Of a stretch of 64,000 nt of DNA, positions 56,756 through 64,000 are shown piece after piece. The translations under genes were made by a program, and so were the position numbers. Source of the stretch: Microbacterium sp. PM5 (lineage in GTDB: Bacteria > Actinomycetota > Actinomycetes > Actinomycetales > Microbacteriaceae); assembly GCF_003293595.1 (NCBI RefSeq), contig NZ_CP022162.1, positions 3,052,993 through 3,116,992 of the forward strand. The letters run 5' to 3'. Within the stretch, counting starts at the first letter, position 1. Each line of letters opens with the position of its first letter. Under the pieces are notes generated by a model. It saw only the letters and a list, made by a program, of their open reading frames with translations. It was not told where the DNA came from and did not search any database.

Positions 56756-57793
56756 GTGTCGGCTGGCGAGGAGAAAGCACGCAGCGCGAGCATCCGCGAT
56801 GTCGCGCGCGCCGCCGACGTCTCGTATCAGACCGTCTCACGCGTGCTGAACGGTCACCCGTCGATTCGACCCGAGACCAAGCAGCGGGTGCTCGATGCCA
56901 TGGCCGACCTGCGCTACCGTCCGAATCAGGCGGCCCGCGCCCTCGTGACCAGCAGATCGCAGACGCTGGGGGTCGTGCTGGGCTCGCGGGGCGAGTACGG
57001 TCCGTCGTCCAGCCTGGCCGCCCTCGAGGATGCCGCGCGCGAGCGCGGGTACTGGGTGAACTCCGCCTACCTGCGCGACACCCGCCCGGAGACGATCGCC
57101 GCCGCCGTGGAACATCTGCGCCGACAGTCCGTCGAGGGCATCATCGTGCACGCCCCGCAGGTGCGGGTGTTCGATGTGCTCGCCGAGCTCGATGTCGACA
57201 TCCCCTACCTCGGGCTGCACAGCGCCGAGCGGGGGATCGCCGAACTCGCGGAGGATCAGGTGCGCGGCGGCATGCTCGCCACCGAGCATCTGATCTCGCT
57301 GGGACACGCCGAGATCGTGCACGTGGCCGGTCCGCAGGATTGGATCGAGGCGGAGAGCCGCATGCAGGGCTACCTGCGCGCCCTCTCGGACGCCGATCTG
57401 CCGACGCGTCCGCCGATCCTCGGCGATTGGACCGCGGATTTCGGCTACCACGCCGCCGTGGAGCTCTCGCGCCGCCTCGACTTCACCGCCGTCTTCGCTG
57501 CGAACGACGCGATGGCACTCGGGATGATCCACGGCTTCCGCGATCTCGGCATCGACGTGCCGCGCCAGGTGAGCGTCGTCGGCTTCGACGACATCCCCCT
57601 CGCCGCGCATGCGTGGCCGCCGCTGACGACCGTCCATCAGCAGTTCGCGGGGCTGGGGGAGCGTGCCATGGCCGCTCTGCTGCGCGCGATCGGCGAGCCG
57701 GACGTGCCGACGGATGCCGTGAGCGGCATGAATCTGGAGCCCTCGCTCGTGGTGCGAGAGTCCTGCGCCGTCGCCATCACGGCGAAAAGATGA
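56756..57793 (+). CDS. LacI-family transcriptional regulator of the sugar importer
   Basis: This LacI/GalR repressor has an N-terminal HTH and hinge (IRDVARAADVSYQTVSRVLNGHPSIRPETKQRVLDAM) and a periplasmic-binding-like sugar sensor (about 65-335, with HVAGPQDWIEAESRMQGYLRAL and VSVVGFDDIPLAAHAWPPLTTV). It is 345 residues from GTG 56756, chosen for its GGCGAGG site; GTGs at 56726 and 56732 lie on the operator. The next operon, a sugar importer with a matching operator, is its likely target. Confidence 0.9.
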   Translation: MSAGEEKARSASIRDVARAADVSYQTVSRVLNGHPSIRPETKQRVLDAMADLRYRPNQAARALVTSRSQTLGVVLGSRGEYGPSSSLAALEDAARERGYWVNSAYLRDTRPETIAAAVEHLRRQSVEGIIVHAPQVRVFDVLAELDVDIPYLGLHSAERGIAELAEDQVRGGMLATEHLISLGHAEIVHVAGPQDWIEAESRMQGYLRALSDADLPTRPPILGDWTADFGYHAAVELSRRLDFTAVFAANDAMALGMIHGFRDLGIDVPRQVSVVGFDDIPLAAHAWPPLTTVHQQFAGLGERAMAALLRAIGEPDVPTDAVSGMNLEPSLVVRESCAVAITAKR

Positions 57794-57820
57794 CGCTTCG
57801 ATAACGGCCCCCTCCCGTGA

Positions 57821-57849
57821 TTGACAACCTCGTTCCGAGGGTGCACGAT
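57821..57849 (+). promoter_or_regulatory. promoter of mmsA-mmsB-chvE
   Basis: TTGACA (57821-57826), 17 bases, then CACGAT (57844-57849). Outer arms CGTTCCGA (57831-57838) and TCGGAACG (57881-57888) form a wider inverted repeat across the start region. Confidence 0.65.
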
Positions 57850-57858
57850 GTTCAAGCG

Positions 57859-57874
57859 ATGTGAACGGTCACAT
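57859..57874 (+). promoter_or_regulatory. operator 2, upstream of the sugar importer
   Basis: ATGTGAACGGTCACAT, 7 of 8 palindromic pairs, differs from operator 1 at only two positions. It starts about 10 bases after the -10 box, where a repressor would block transcription. Confidence 0.75.
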
Positions 57875-57934
57875 TGAGCTTCGGAACGAAGCCCGCTCAA
57901 CGAAGACAAGCTGACGACGAGGAGGTCGCGCACA

Positions 57935-59482
57935 ATGCCGGATGCAGTGCCGATCCTGGAGATGCGCTCCATCACCAAGGAGTTCCCGGGTGTGAAAGCG
58001 CTCAGCGACGTGTCCATCACGGTCGCCGCGGGCGAAGTCCACGCGATCTGCGGCGAGAACGGCGCCGGTAAGTCCACGCTCATGAAGGTGCTCTCCGGGG
58101 TGTACCCGTACGGCACGTACAGCGGCGACATCTGGTACCGCGGCGAGGTCGTCCAGTTCAGGGACATCCGCGCGAGCGAGCACGCGGGCATCGCGATCAT
58201 CCATCAGGAGCTGGCGCTGATCCCCGAACTCTCGGTGACGGAGAACATCTTCCTCGGCAACGAGATCGAGCGCGGCGGCGTCATCGACTGGGCACAGGCG
58301 CGGCTCCGAGCCGTCGATCTGCTGGCGCGCGTGGGACTGCGCGACGACCCCGACACGCAGATCAAGCATCTCGGTGTCGGCAAGCAGCAGCTGGTCGAGA
58401 TCGCGAAGGCGCTCGCCAAGGACGTCAAGCTGCTCATCCTCGACGAGCCGACCGCCGCGCTGAACGAAGACGACTCGCAGCACCTGCTCGATCTGATCCT
58501 CTCGCTCAAGGGCAAGGGCATCACCTCGATCATCATCAGCCACAAGCTCAACGAGATCGAGCAGATCGCCGACTCCATCACGATCATCCGCGACGGCCGC
58601 ACGATCGAGACCCTCGATGTCGCCTCCGGCACCGTCGACGAGGACCGCATCATCCGCGGCATGGTCGGCCGCTCGTTGGAGAGCCGGTTCCCGGACCGCA
58701 CGCCGCACATCGGCGAGGTCTTCTTCGAGGTGCGCGACTGGACGGTGCGCCACCCGCAGATCCCCGAGCGGCTCGTCGCCAAGCACTCGAACCTCTACGT
58801 GCGTCGGGGCGAGATCGTCGGCATCGCCGGCCTCATGGGCGCGGGGCGCACCGAGCTCGCCATGAGCCTCTTCGGCCGCTCCTACGGCATCTACGAGTCG
58901 GGCCAGATCCTCATCGACGGCAAGGAAGTCGTCATCAAGGACGTCCAGTCCGCGATCGATCACGGCATGGCCTACGTCAGCGAAGACCGCAAGGTGCTCG
59001 GACTCAACCTTCTCGACACGATCAAGCGCTCCATCGTCGCGGCCAAGCTCAAGAAGATCGCGCGCAACGGCGTCATCGATCCGTACGCCGAGAACGACAT
59101 CGCCGACGACTACCGCAAGAAGCTGCGCATCAAGACGCCGAGCGTCGATGTCGGCGTCTCGAAACTCTCCGGCGGCAACCAGCAGAAGGTCGTCCTGGCC
59201 AAGTGGATGTTCACAGACCCGGAGCTGCTGATCCTCGACGAGCCCACCCGCGGTATCGACGTGGGGGCCAAGTACGAGATCTACGCGATCGTCCAGCAGC
59301 TGGCCGCGCAGGGCAAGGGCGTGATCCTGATCTCCAGCGAGCTGCCCGAGCTGCTCGGCATCTCCGACCGCATCTACACGATCTTCGAGGGGCAGATCAC
59401 CGATGACCTGCCCGTCGCCGACGCAACCCCCGAGAACCTCATGCGCAGCATGACCTCCGCACGACAGAAGGCACAACGATGA
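57935..59482 (+). CDS. mmsA: multiple-monosaccharide ABC transporter ATP-binding protein
   Basis: This is a 515-residue double ABC ATPase of the GguA/MmsA type. The first half has Walker A G40-ENGAGK-S47 and a degenerate signature ([15 protein letters not shown]) with Walker [12 protein letters not shown]. The second half has a degenerate P-loop ([10 protein letters not shown]) but a good signature [15 protein letters not shown] and [14 protein letters not shown]. That asymmetry is normal for CUT2 sugar importers. GAGGAGG precedes the ATG. It overlaps mmsB by ATGA. Confidence 0.93.
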   Translation: MPDAVPILEMRSITKEFPGVKALSDVSITVAAGEVHAICGENGAGKSTLMKVLSGVYPYGTYSGDIWYRGEVVQFRDIRASEHAGIAIIHQELALIPELSVTENIFLGNEIERGGVIDWAQARLRAVDLLARVGLRDDPDTQIKHLGVGKQQLVEIAKALAKDVKLLILDEPTAALNEDDSQHLLDLILSLKGKGITSIIISHKLNEIEQIADSITIIRDGRTIETLDVASGTVDEDRIIRGMVGRSLESRFPDRTPHIGEVFFEVRDWTVRHPQIPERLVAKHSNLYVRRGEIVGIAGLMGAGRTELAMSLFGRSYGIYESGQILIDGKEVVIKDVQSAIDHGMAYVSEDRKVLGLNLLDTIKRSIVAAKLKKIARNGVIDPYAENDIADDYRKKLRIKTPSVDVGVSKLSGGNQQKVVLAKWMFTDPELLILDEPTRGIDVGAKYEIYAIVQQLAAQGKGVILISSELPELLGISDRIYTIFEGQITDDLPVADATPENLMRSMTSARQKAQR

Positions 59483-60822
59483 GCACCGAGACGGTACCCA
59501 CCAAGCGTTCAGGCGGCATCTCCGACCTGAAGAAGATGTTCGGCGGGGGAACCTCCTCCCTCCGCCAGTTCGGCATCCTGGCGTCGCTGATCGCCATCAT
59601 CCTGATCTTCCAGATCTGGACCGGGGGCACGACGCTGTCGCCGCAGAACCTCATCAACGTCGTCAGCCAGCAGTCCTACATCCTGATCCTCGCGATCGGC
59701 ATGGTGATGGTCATCATCATGGGACACATCGACCTGTCCGTCGGCTCGGTCGCGGCTTTCGTGGGCATCATCGTCGCCAAGTCGATGAACGAGTGGAACA
59801 CGCCGTGGCCCCTCGCGATCGCGATCGGTCTGGTCGTCGGTGCCCTCGTCGGTGCGTGGCAGGGCTTCTGGGTCGCCTATGTCGGCGTCCCCGCGTTCAT
59901 CGTGACGCTGGCCGGCATGCTCATCTTCCGCGGCGGCAACCAGTGGATCGGCCAGTCGACCACCACGCCGGTGCCCCCGGAGTACAGCTACATCGGCTCC
60001 GGCTACCTGCCCGAACTTCCCATCGCGGTCGACTTCAACGTGCTCACCATGCTCTTGGGCCTCATCGGCGTCGCATGGATCGTCTACAACGAATGGCGGC
60101 TGCGTCGCCAGCAGGCGAAGATCGGCGCCGACTCGGCTCCGCTCTGGGTGTCGGGCGTGAAGGTCGTCATCCTCTCGGCCGCGATCCTCTGGGCCGCCTG
60201 GCTGTTCGCCACGGGACGCCCGGGCACGAGCTTCCCGATCTCGGGCGTGATCCTGCTGGTGCTCGTTGTGATCTACTCGTTCGTCACCAACCGCACGGTC
60301 TTCGGCCGACACATCTACGCCGTCGGTGGCAACCGCCTCGCCGCGGCCCTCTCGGGTGTCAAGGACCGCCGTGTCGACTTCTTCGTCATGATGAACATGT
60401 CGGTGCTCGCCGCCATCGCGGGCATGATCTACGTCGGCCGCGCCACGGCATCCGGGCCCCAGGACGGCAACGGCTGGGAGCTCGATGCGATCGCCGCGGT
60501 GTTCATCGGCGGCGCGGCCGTGTCGGGTGGTATCGGCACGGTGATCGGCTCGATCATCGGCGGCCTCGTCATGGCGTTCCTCAACAACGGGCTCCAGCTG
60601 ATCGGCGCCGGCGCCGACTCGGTGTCGATCACGAAGGGGCTCGTCCTCCTGCTCGCGGTCGCCGTCGACGTGATCAGCAAGCGCCGCGGAGGCCCCTCCA
60701 TCATCGGTCTGCTCACGCGTCGACGTGACCGGGCCGCCGTGGTGGTCACAGAAGTTCCCGCCGTCATTCCGACGTCGGGCACGAACGAGTCGAGCCAGCC
60801 GGCTGACCTCCCCAAACGGTAG
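59479..60822 (+). CDS. mmsB: multiple-monosaccharide ABC transporter permease
   Basis: This is a 447-residue CUT2 permease with about ten to twelve helices. Family motifs are [48 protein letters not shown] and [23 protein letters not shown]. The long N-terminal part and central [16 protein letters not shown] insert are normal for GguB-type permeases. The C-tail after TRRRDR is a disordered extension. It is coupled to mmsA. Confidence 0.93.
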   Translation: MSTETVPTKRSGGISDLKKMFGGGTSSLRQFGILASLIAIILIFQIWTGGTTLSPQNLINVVSQQSYILILAIGMVMVIIMGHIDLSVGSVAAFVGIIVAKSMNEWNTPWPLAIAIGLVVGALVGAWQGFWVAYVGVPAFIVTLAGMLIFRGGNQWIGQSTTTPVPPEYSYIGSGYLPELPIAVDFNVLTMLLGLIGVAWIVYNEWRLRRQQAKIGADSAPLWVSGVKVVILSAAILWAAWLFATGRPGTSFPISGVILLVLVVIYSFVTNRTVFGRHIYAVGGNRLAAALSGVKDRRVDFFVMMNMSVLAAIAGMIYVGRATASGPQDGNGWELDAIAAVFIGGAAVSGGIGTVIGSIIGGLVMAFLNNGLQLIGAGADSVSITKGLVLLLAVAVDVISKRRGGPSIIGLLTRRRDRAAVVVTEVPAVIPTSGTNESSQPADLPKR

Positions 60823-60869
60823 GTCCGGGACCGACTCGCCTCACCCTCACCAGAGAAAGTGATGAATCA

Positions 60870-61991
60870 ATGAAGAGAATCGCTCTTGCGGCAGCCTCCC
60901 TGGCCGCCGTCACGGCACTCGCGCTCACGGGCTGCTCGAGCTCCGGGCGCGGCGGCGACGCGACCGCATCGGCGGGCGCGGCGGCAGGCTTCGCGGCCGA
61001 TGCCACCATCGGCATCGCGCTGCCGGACAAGACGTCGGAGAACTGGGTTCTCGCGGGCGGCCTGTTCGACTCCGGCCTGAAGGAGGCCGGCTTCAAGGCC
61101 GACGTGCAGTACGCCCCGGCGTCCAACACGGTCGCCGAACAGCAGAACCAGATCTCGGCCATGATCACCAACGGCGCCAAGGTCATCGTCATCGGCGCCA
61201 AGGACGGCAAGCAGCTCGGCACGCAGCTGCAGCAGGCGGCGGATGCCGGTGTCACGGTGATCGCCTACGACCGTCTCATCGAGAACACGCCGAACGTGAA
61301 CTACTACGTCGCGTTCGACAACTTCAAGGTCGGCGAGCTGCAGGGTCAGGCGCTCCTCGACGGCCTGCAGAAGCGTTCGGGCCACGGCGCGCCGTGGAAC
61401 GTCGAGCTGTTCTCCGGCTCGCCGGACGACGCCAACTCGGCGGTCTTCTTCAACGGCGCCATGAAGGTGCTGCAGCCGAAGATCGACGACGGCACCCTGA
61501 AGGTCGTGTCGGGTCAGACCGACATCCAGCAGACGGCGACCCAGGGCTGGAAGGCCGAGAACGCGCAGAGCCGTATGGACTCGCTGCTCGCGGCCAACTA
61601 CACGTCGGCGACCATCGACGGCGTCCTCTCGCCGAACGACACGCTTGCTCGCGCCATCATCACCTCGGTGAAGCAGGCCGGAAAGAACATCTCGCAGTTC
61701 ACCGTCACCGGTCAGGACTCCGAGGCCGAGTCGGTCAAGTCGATCATGGCGGGGGAGCAGTACTCCACCATCAACAAGGACACCTCGCTGCTGGTGGCCC
61801 AGACCATCAAGATGATCCAGTCGCTCCAGAAGGGCGAGACGCCTGAGGTCAACGACACCACCCAGTACAACAACGGTGTCAAGGTCGTCCCGGCGTACCT
61901 GCTGCCGCCGGTCATCGTCACCAAGGAGAACGCGGCCGAGGCTTACGCCAACAACCCCACCCTCCTGGCCCTCGTGAAGGCCGCGCAGTAA
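60870..61991 (+). CDS. chvE: multiple-monosaccharide ABC transporter substrate-binding lipoprotein
   Basis: This is a 373-residue ChvE-like sugar-binding protein of the type I fold. A signal peptide ends in LALTGC with lipidated C22. The mature part has ATIGIALPDKTSENWVLAGGLF, NYYVAFDNFKVGELQGQALLDGL and SPNDTLARAIITSVKQAGK. Relatives bind glucose, galactose, arabinose or xylose; which one here is open. It closes the importer operon, followed by a strong hairpin. Confidence 0.93.
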   Translation: MKRIALAAASLAAVTALALTGCSSSGRGGDATASAGAAAGFAADATIGIALPDKTSENWVLAGGLFDSGLKEAGFKADVQYAPASNTVAEQQNQISAMITNGAKVIVIGAKDGKQLGTQLQQAADAGVTVIAYDRLIENTPNVNYYVAFDNFKVGELQGQALLDGLQKRSGHGAPWNVELFSGSPDDANSAVFFNGAMKVLQPKIDDGTLKVVSGQTDIQQTATQGWKAENAQSRMDSLLAANYTSATIDGVLSPNDTLARAIITSVKQAGKNISQFTVTGQDSEAESVKSIMAGEQYSTINKDTSLLVAQTIKMIQSLQKGETPEVNDTTQYNNGVKVVPAYLLPPVIVTKENAAEAYANNPTLLALVKAAQ

Positions 61992-62007
61992 GCGACCCGC
62001 ACGCCCA

Positions 62008-62041
62008 CGACGGCCCCCGTTCTTCGGAGCGGGGGCCGTCG
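62008..62041. terminator. bidirectional hairpin between chvE and the CoA-transferase gene
   Basis: CGACGGCCCCCG (62008-62019) pairs perfectly with CGGGGGCCGTCG (62030-62041) around a 10-base loop. It ends 5 bases from the stop of the convergent gene, so it can serve both messages. No U-run. Confidence 0.75.
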
Positions 62042-62046
62042 ACGTG

Positions 62047-63315
62047 TCATCGGGGGAGCCAGACCGGATCGGCGGAGCCCCACGGTTCCGGCGGCGTGAA
62101 CCTCGTCGGGGCTCCCGCGTAGGCCACGGCCGATCCGGCGGTGACGATGTCGTGGCCGTCGACGACGAACCGCTGGAGGTAGCGCGAAGGATCCGCCGGT
62201 TCGGCGAGCTGGCCCGCCCGATCCCGGGTCATGCCGAGCAGTTCCGCGGCGACGCGTCGGAGCGAGGTCTCGACGAGCCAGCTTCCTCCGACCTCGAGGC
62301 GACGACGCCTCGCCGCGATCACACCGGCGGCCAGTGCATAGCCCGCGGTGTGATCCAACGCCTGGGCGGGAAGCGCACCCGGGGTGATGCGGTCGCGGGA
62401 TTCGATCCACGCGATGCCGGATGCCGCCTGCACGAGGCTGTCGAACCCGCGTCCGCCCTCGCGGCCCCATGCACTGAGTCTGGCCACGATGACGCTGGGA
62501 TGCCGTGCGCATAGCGCTCGGGGGTCGAGCCCGAGCCGGGAGAGCGCCTCGGGGCGGTAGCCGAGAACGACGACGTCCGCGCCGGTGAGCAGACCGTCGA
62601 AGCGTCGCCGATCGTCGGCGGCATCGAGATCGAGGACAGCGCTGCGCTTGCCGTGACCGGTGTCCAGATGCTGCGCGGCGATCTCCGGCATCCGGGGCGG
62701 ATCGATGCGGAGCACGTCGGCGCCGAGAAGTGCGAGTGTGCGGGTCGCCACCGGGCCCGCGATGACACGGGTGAGATCGAGCACGCGTACTCCGCGCAGG
62801 GGAGAGGAGGCGTCGACGGCAGTCGTGGCGATCGGGCCGTCCGCCACGCGGAGCACGGTGGCCAGAGGCGAAGCGCGAAGCCGACCGTCCGCGACGGGAT
62901 CCTCGTGCCGCACCTCGACACACAGACCTCCGGCCCGCGTGATGATCCCGACGGCGTCGCGGGTGGACAGCGCGCTCAACCGTGCACGCGCGCGGTCGAG
63001 ATCGTTTGCACCCGGCGCCGCGCCGGTGAGGCCGAGCACGTCGCGCAGCGCACGCTCGTGGTGCGGGTAGTTCGCATGCGTGCGCACCCAGCCGTCCCGT
63101 GTGCGGAAGAAACCCGACAGCGGGGCGAAGCCGATCTCCGCCTCGCCGTCTCGGCGGAACCACCGCTCGCTCGTGTACGCCATGGTGACCGCCTCGGCAT
63201 CCACAGCCGTCACGGGTACGCGGACCAAGGTCGACGCCTCCGCGATGACGGCGGCGACGGCGTCGGTCGCAAGAGTGCCGACGGGCAGCCGCGCGCGCAG
63301 TGAACGAGGCTCCAT
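62047..63315 (-). CDS. CaiB/BaiF-family (class III) CoA-transferase
   Basis: This is a 422-residue family III CoA-transferase. The core starts midway with the LRGVRVLDLTRVIAGPVATRTLALLGADVLRIDPP signature, followed by KRSAVLDLDAADDRRRFDGLL and a candidate catalytic Asp in QALDHTAGYAL near residue 320. About 165 residues precede the core, with a second domain-like half (GDGWVRTHANYPHHERAL); this resembles the two-domain members of the family. Substrate unknown. On the minus strand TAGGCT lies 6 bases before the ATG. Confidence 0.88.
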   Translation of the reverse strand: MEPRSLRARLPVGTLATDAVAAVIAEASTLVRVPVTAVDAEAVTMAYTSERWFRRDGEAEIGFAPLSGFFRTRDGWVRTHANYPHHERALRDVLGLTGAAPGANDLDRARARLSALSTRDAVGIITRAGGLCVEVRHEDPVADGRLRASPLATVLRVADGPIATTAVDASSPLRGVRVLDLTRVIAGPVATRTLALLGADVLRIDPPRMPEIAAQHLDTGHGKRSAVLDLDAADDRRRFDGLLTGADVVVLGYRPEALSRLGLDPRALCARHPSVIVARLSAWGREGGRGFDSLVQAASGIAWIESRDRITPGALPAQALDHTAGYALAAGVIAARRRRLEVGGSWLVETSLRRVAAELLGMTRDRAGQLAEPADPSRYLQRFVVDGHDIVTAGSAVAYAGAPTRFTPPEPWGSADPVWLPR

Positions 63316-63321
63316 GGGGAG

Positions 63322-63327
63322 AGCCTA
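63322..63327 (-). promoter_or_regulatory. -10 box of the CoA-transferase gene
   Basis: TAGGCT on the minus strand ends 6 bases before the ATG at 63315. Confidence 0.5.
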
Positions 63328-63370
63328 CGGTGACATCCCGAGCGCGACACGCCCGGGATGTGGGGGTGAT

Positions 63371-63399
63371 TTGCCGGATGGTGGTGTGCCGCGTAAGTT
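63371..63399 (+). promoter_or_regulatory. probable rrn promoter
   Basis: TTGCCG (63371-63376), a 17-base spacer and TAAGTT (63394-63399) point at the 16S gene 510 bases downstream. A second box, TAGGAT at 63512-63517, lacks a good -35 and is less certain. Confidence 0.5.
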
Positions 63400-63909
63400 A
63401 TTACTTGTTCGCCCCACAGGGAAGAGCGAAGGGCCGGAAGGCCTCGCCCCCTCAAGCGGAGAACCGAACCCCATCCCAAACCTCTCGGTAGAGAGAACAG
63501 GACTTCTGGTCTAGGATGGAAACCTCCCTCCTGCACTCCGTTTCATTCGGAGGACGGTGGTGGGTTGTGGCAGTCGCGAAAGCTGTACTGCCGGCGTGGC
63601 AAGACTGTCACTCCAGTCGTGTTCCTTAGCGGGCGCGACGGCGGAGACACCTTGCCCGCGAAGAGAAGTCGCCCCGCGATGAAGGCCGAGAGGCCGGAGC
63701 ACGGGAGCGTCCGATCCTTGAGAACTCAACAGCGTGCACTTGTCAAATGCCAAATTACCTCGTCCCTGCCTTTGTGGTGGGGTGAGATTCCTTTGGATCA
63801 AAGTCCGGTATTTCGGTGCCGGCATTATGGATTGTCAGTGATGGCATCCTTTTTGGTCAGTTTCGAACTCGCTGCATTGTCGTTTTCCCGATGGTGTATG
63901 CATTTTTTC
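63400..63909 (+). promoter_or_regulatory. rRNA leader
   Basis: About 510 bases with no gene between the rrn promoter and 16S. It holds a CTCCG-7-CGGAG hairpin (63536-63552) and, at 63717-63732, CTTGAGAACTCAACAG, like the antitermination (boxA-type) motif of actinobacterial rRNA leaders. The last 180 bases are clearly more A+T-rich and would hold the 5' half of the 16S processing stem. Confidence 0.65.

Positions 63910-64000
<91 letters not shown>

Overview
The window is about 70% G+C and looks like a Microbacteriaceae chromosome, most likely Microbacterium. Three things support this. The core gene order rnj-ftsK-pgsA-cinA-clgR-recA-recX-miaB-miaA-dapF-hflX-lexA is that of high-GC Gram-positives. 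The window ends in the first ~90 bases of a 16S rRNA gene whose start (AGAGTTTGATCCTGGCTCAG, then AACGGTGAAGCTCAGCTTGC) is of Microbacterium type. Many genes have a TANNNT -10 box only 6-7 bases before the start codon, the layout of leaderless actinobacterial transcripts.

Layout. 1-2 kb: minus-strand stress/redox genes (sugar-epimerase-like protein, OsmC, thioredoxin-like). 2-11.4 kb: thyA-folA, an SDR, dapA, rnj (RNase J), a GNAT, ftsK, pgsA, a CinA-type amidase. 11.6-16.8 kb: clgR, a DUF3046 gene, recA-recX, miaB-miaA. 17-23.6 kb: dapF and hflX on plus, metF on plus, interleaved with minus-strand ASCH, RsmC-like methyltransferase and S9 peptidase genes. 23.6-26 kb: lexA plus a membrane protein, divergent from a LysM protein in the position of YneA/ChiZ division inhibitors. 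26-30 kb: hisC, hisB-hisH-hisA and an SseB protein. 30.8-33 kb: infC-rpmI-rplT and an rRNA-type methyltransferase. 33-36.5 kb: an amino-acid ABC importer with the gluABCD order. 36.6-40.2 kb: pheS-pheT. 40-44.7 kb: an AAA ATPase, an ABC-2 exporter and an epimerase. 44.7-53.2 kb: argCJBDF, a DUF418 gene, a truncated remnant gene, and argH. 53.2-56.7 kb: satD, a convergent membrane protein, tyrS and a DUF4184 gene. 56.7-62 kb: a LacI regulator with a multiple-monosaccharide importer (mmsA-mmsB-chvE). 62-63.3 kb: a CoA-transferase. 63.4 kb to end: rrn promoter, leader and 16S start.

How the parts work together. The window joins DNA-damage control (LexA; LexA-type boxes at recA and at the LysM gene), translation (infC, rpmI, rplT, pheST, tyrS, MiaA/MiaB, RNase J, HflX, rrn) and biosynthesis (lysine/cell wall dapA and dapF, histidine, arginine, folate/thymidylate). 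The arginine genes are chained by 4-base start/stop overlaps. Ahead of them is a possible 24-codon arginine-rich leader peptide, and argR is absent from the place where it often lies. The sugar importer is probably controlled by the adjacent LacI protein through two near-identical 16-bp palindromes.

The least explained parts are: the arginine leader; the 20-bp stem in the LysM gene leader; satD, with cyclase-like motifs and a three-half-site operator over its promoter; the AUC start of infC with its leader hairpins; a four-copy 19-bp tandem repeat between convergent genes; and a strong excess of the heptamer GGATGCC/GGCATCC. I saw no tRNA gene, CRISPR array, transposase or prophage. No database search was possible, so all family names come from recognising motifs and gene order.
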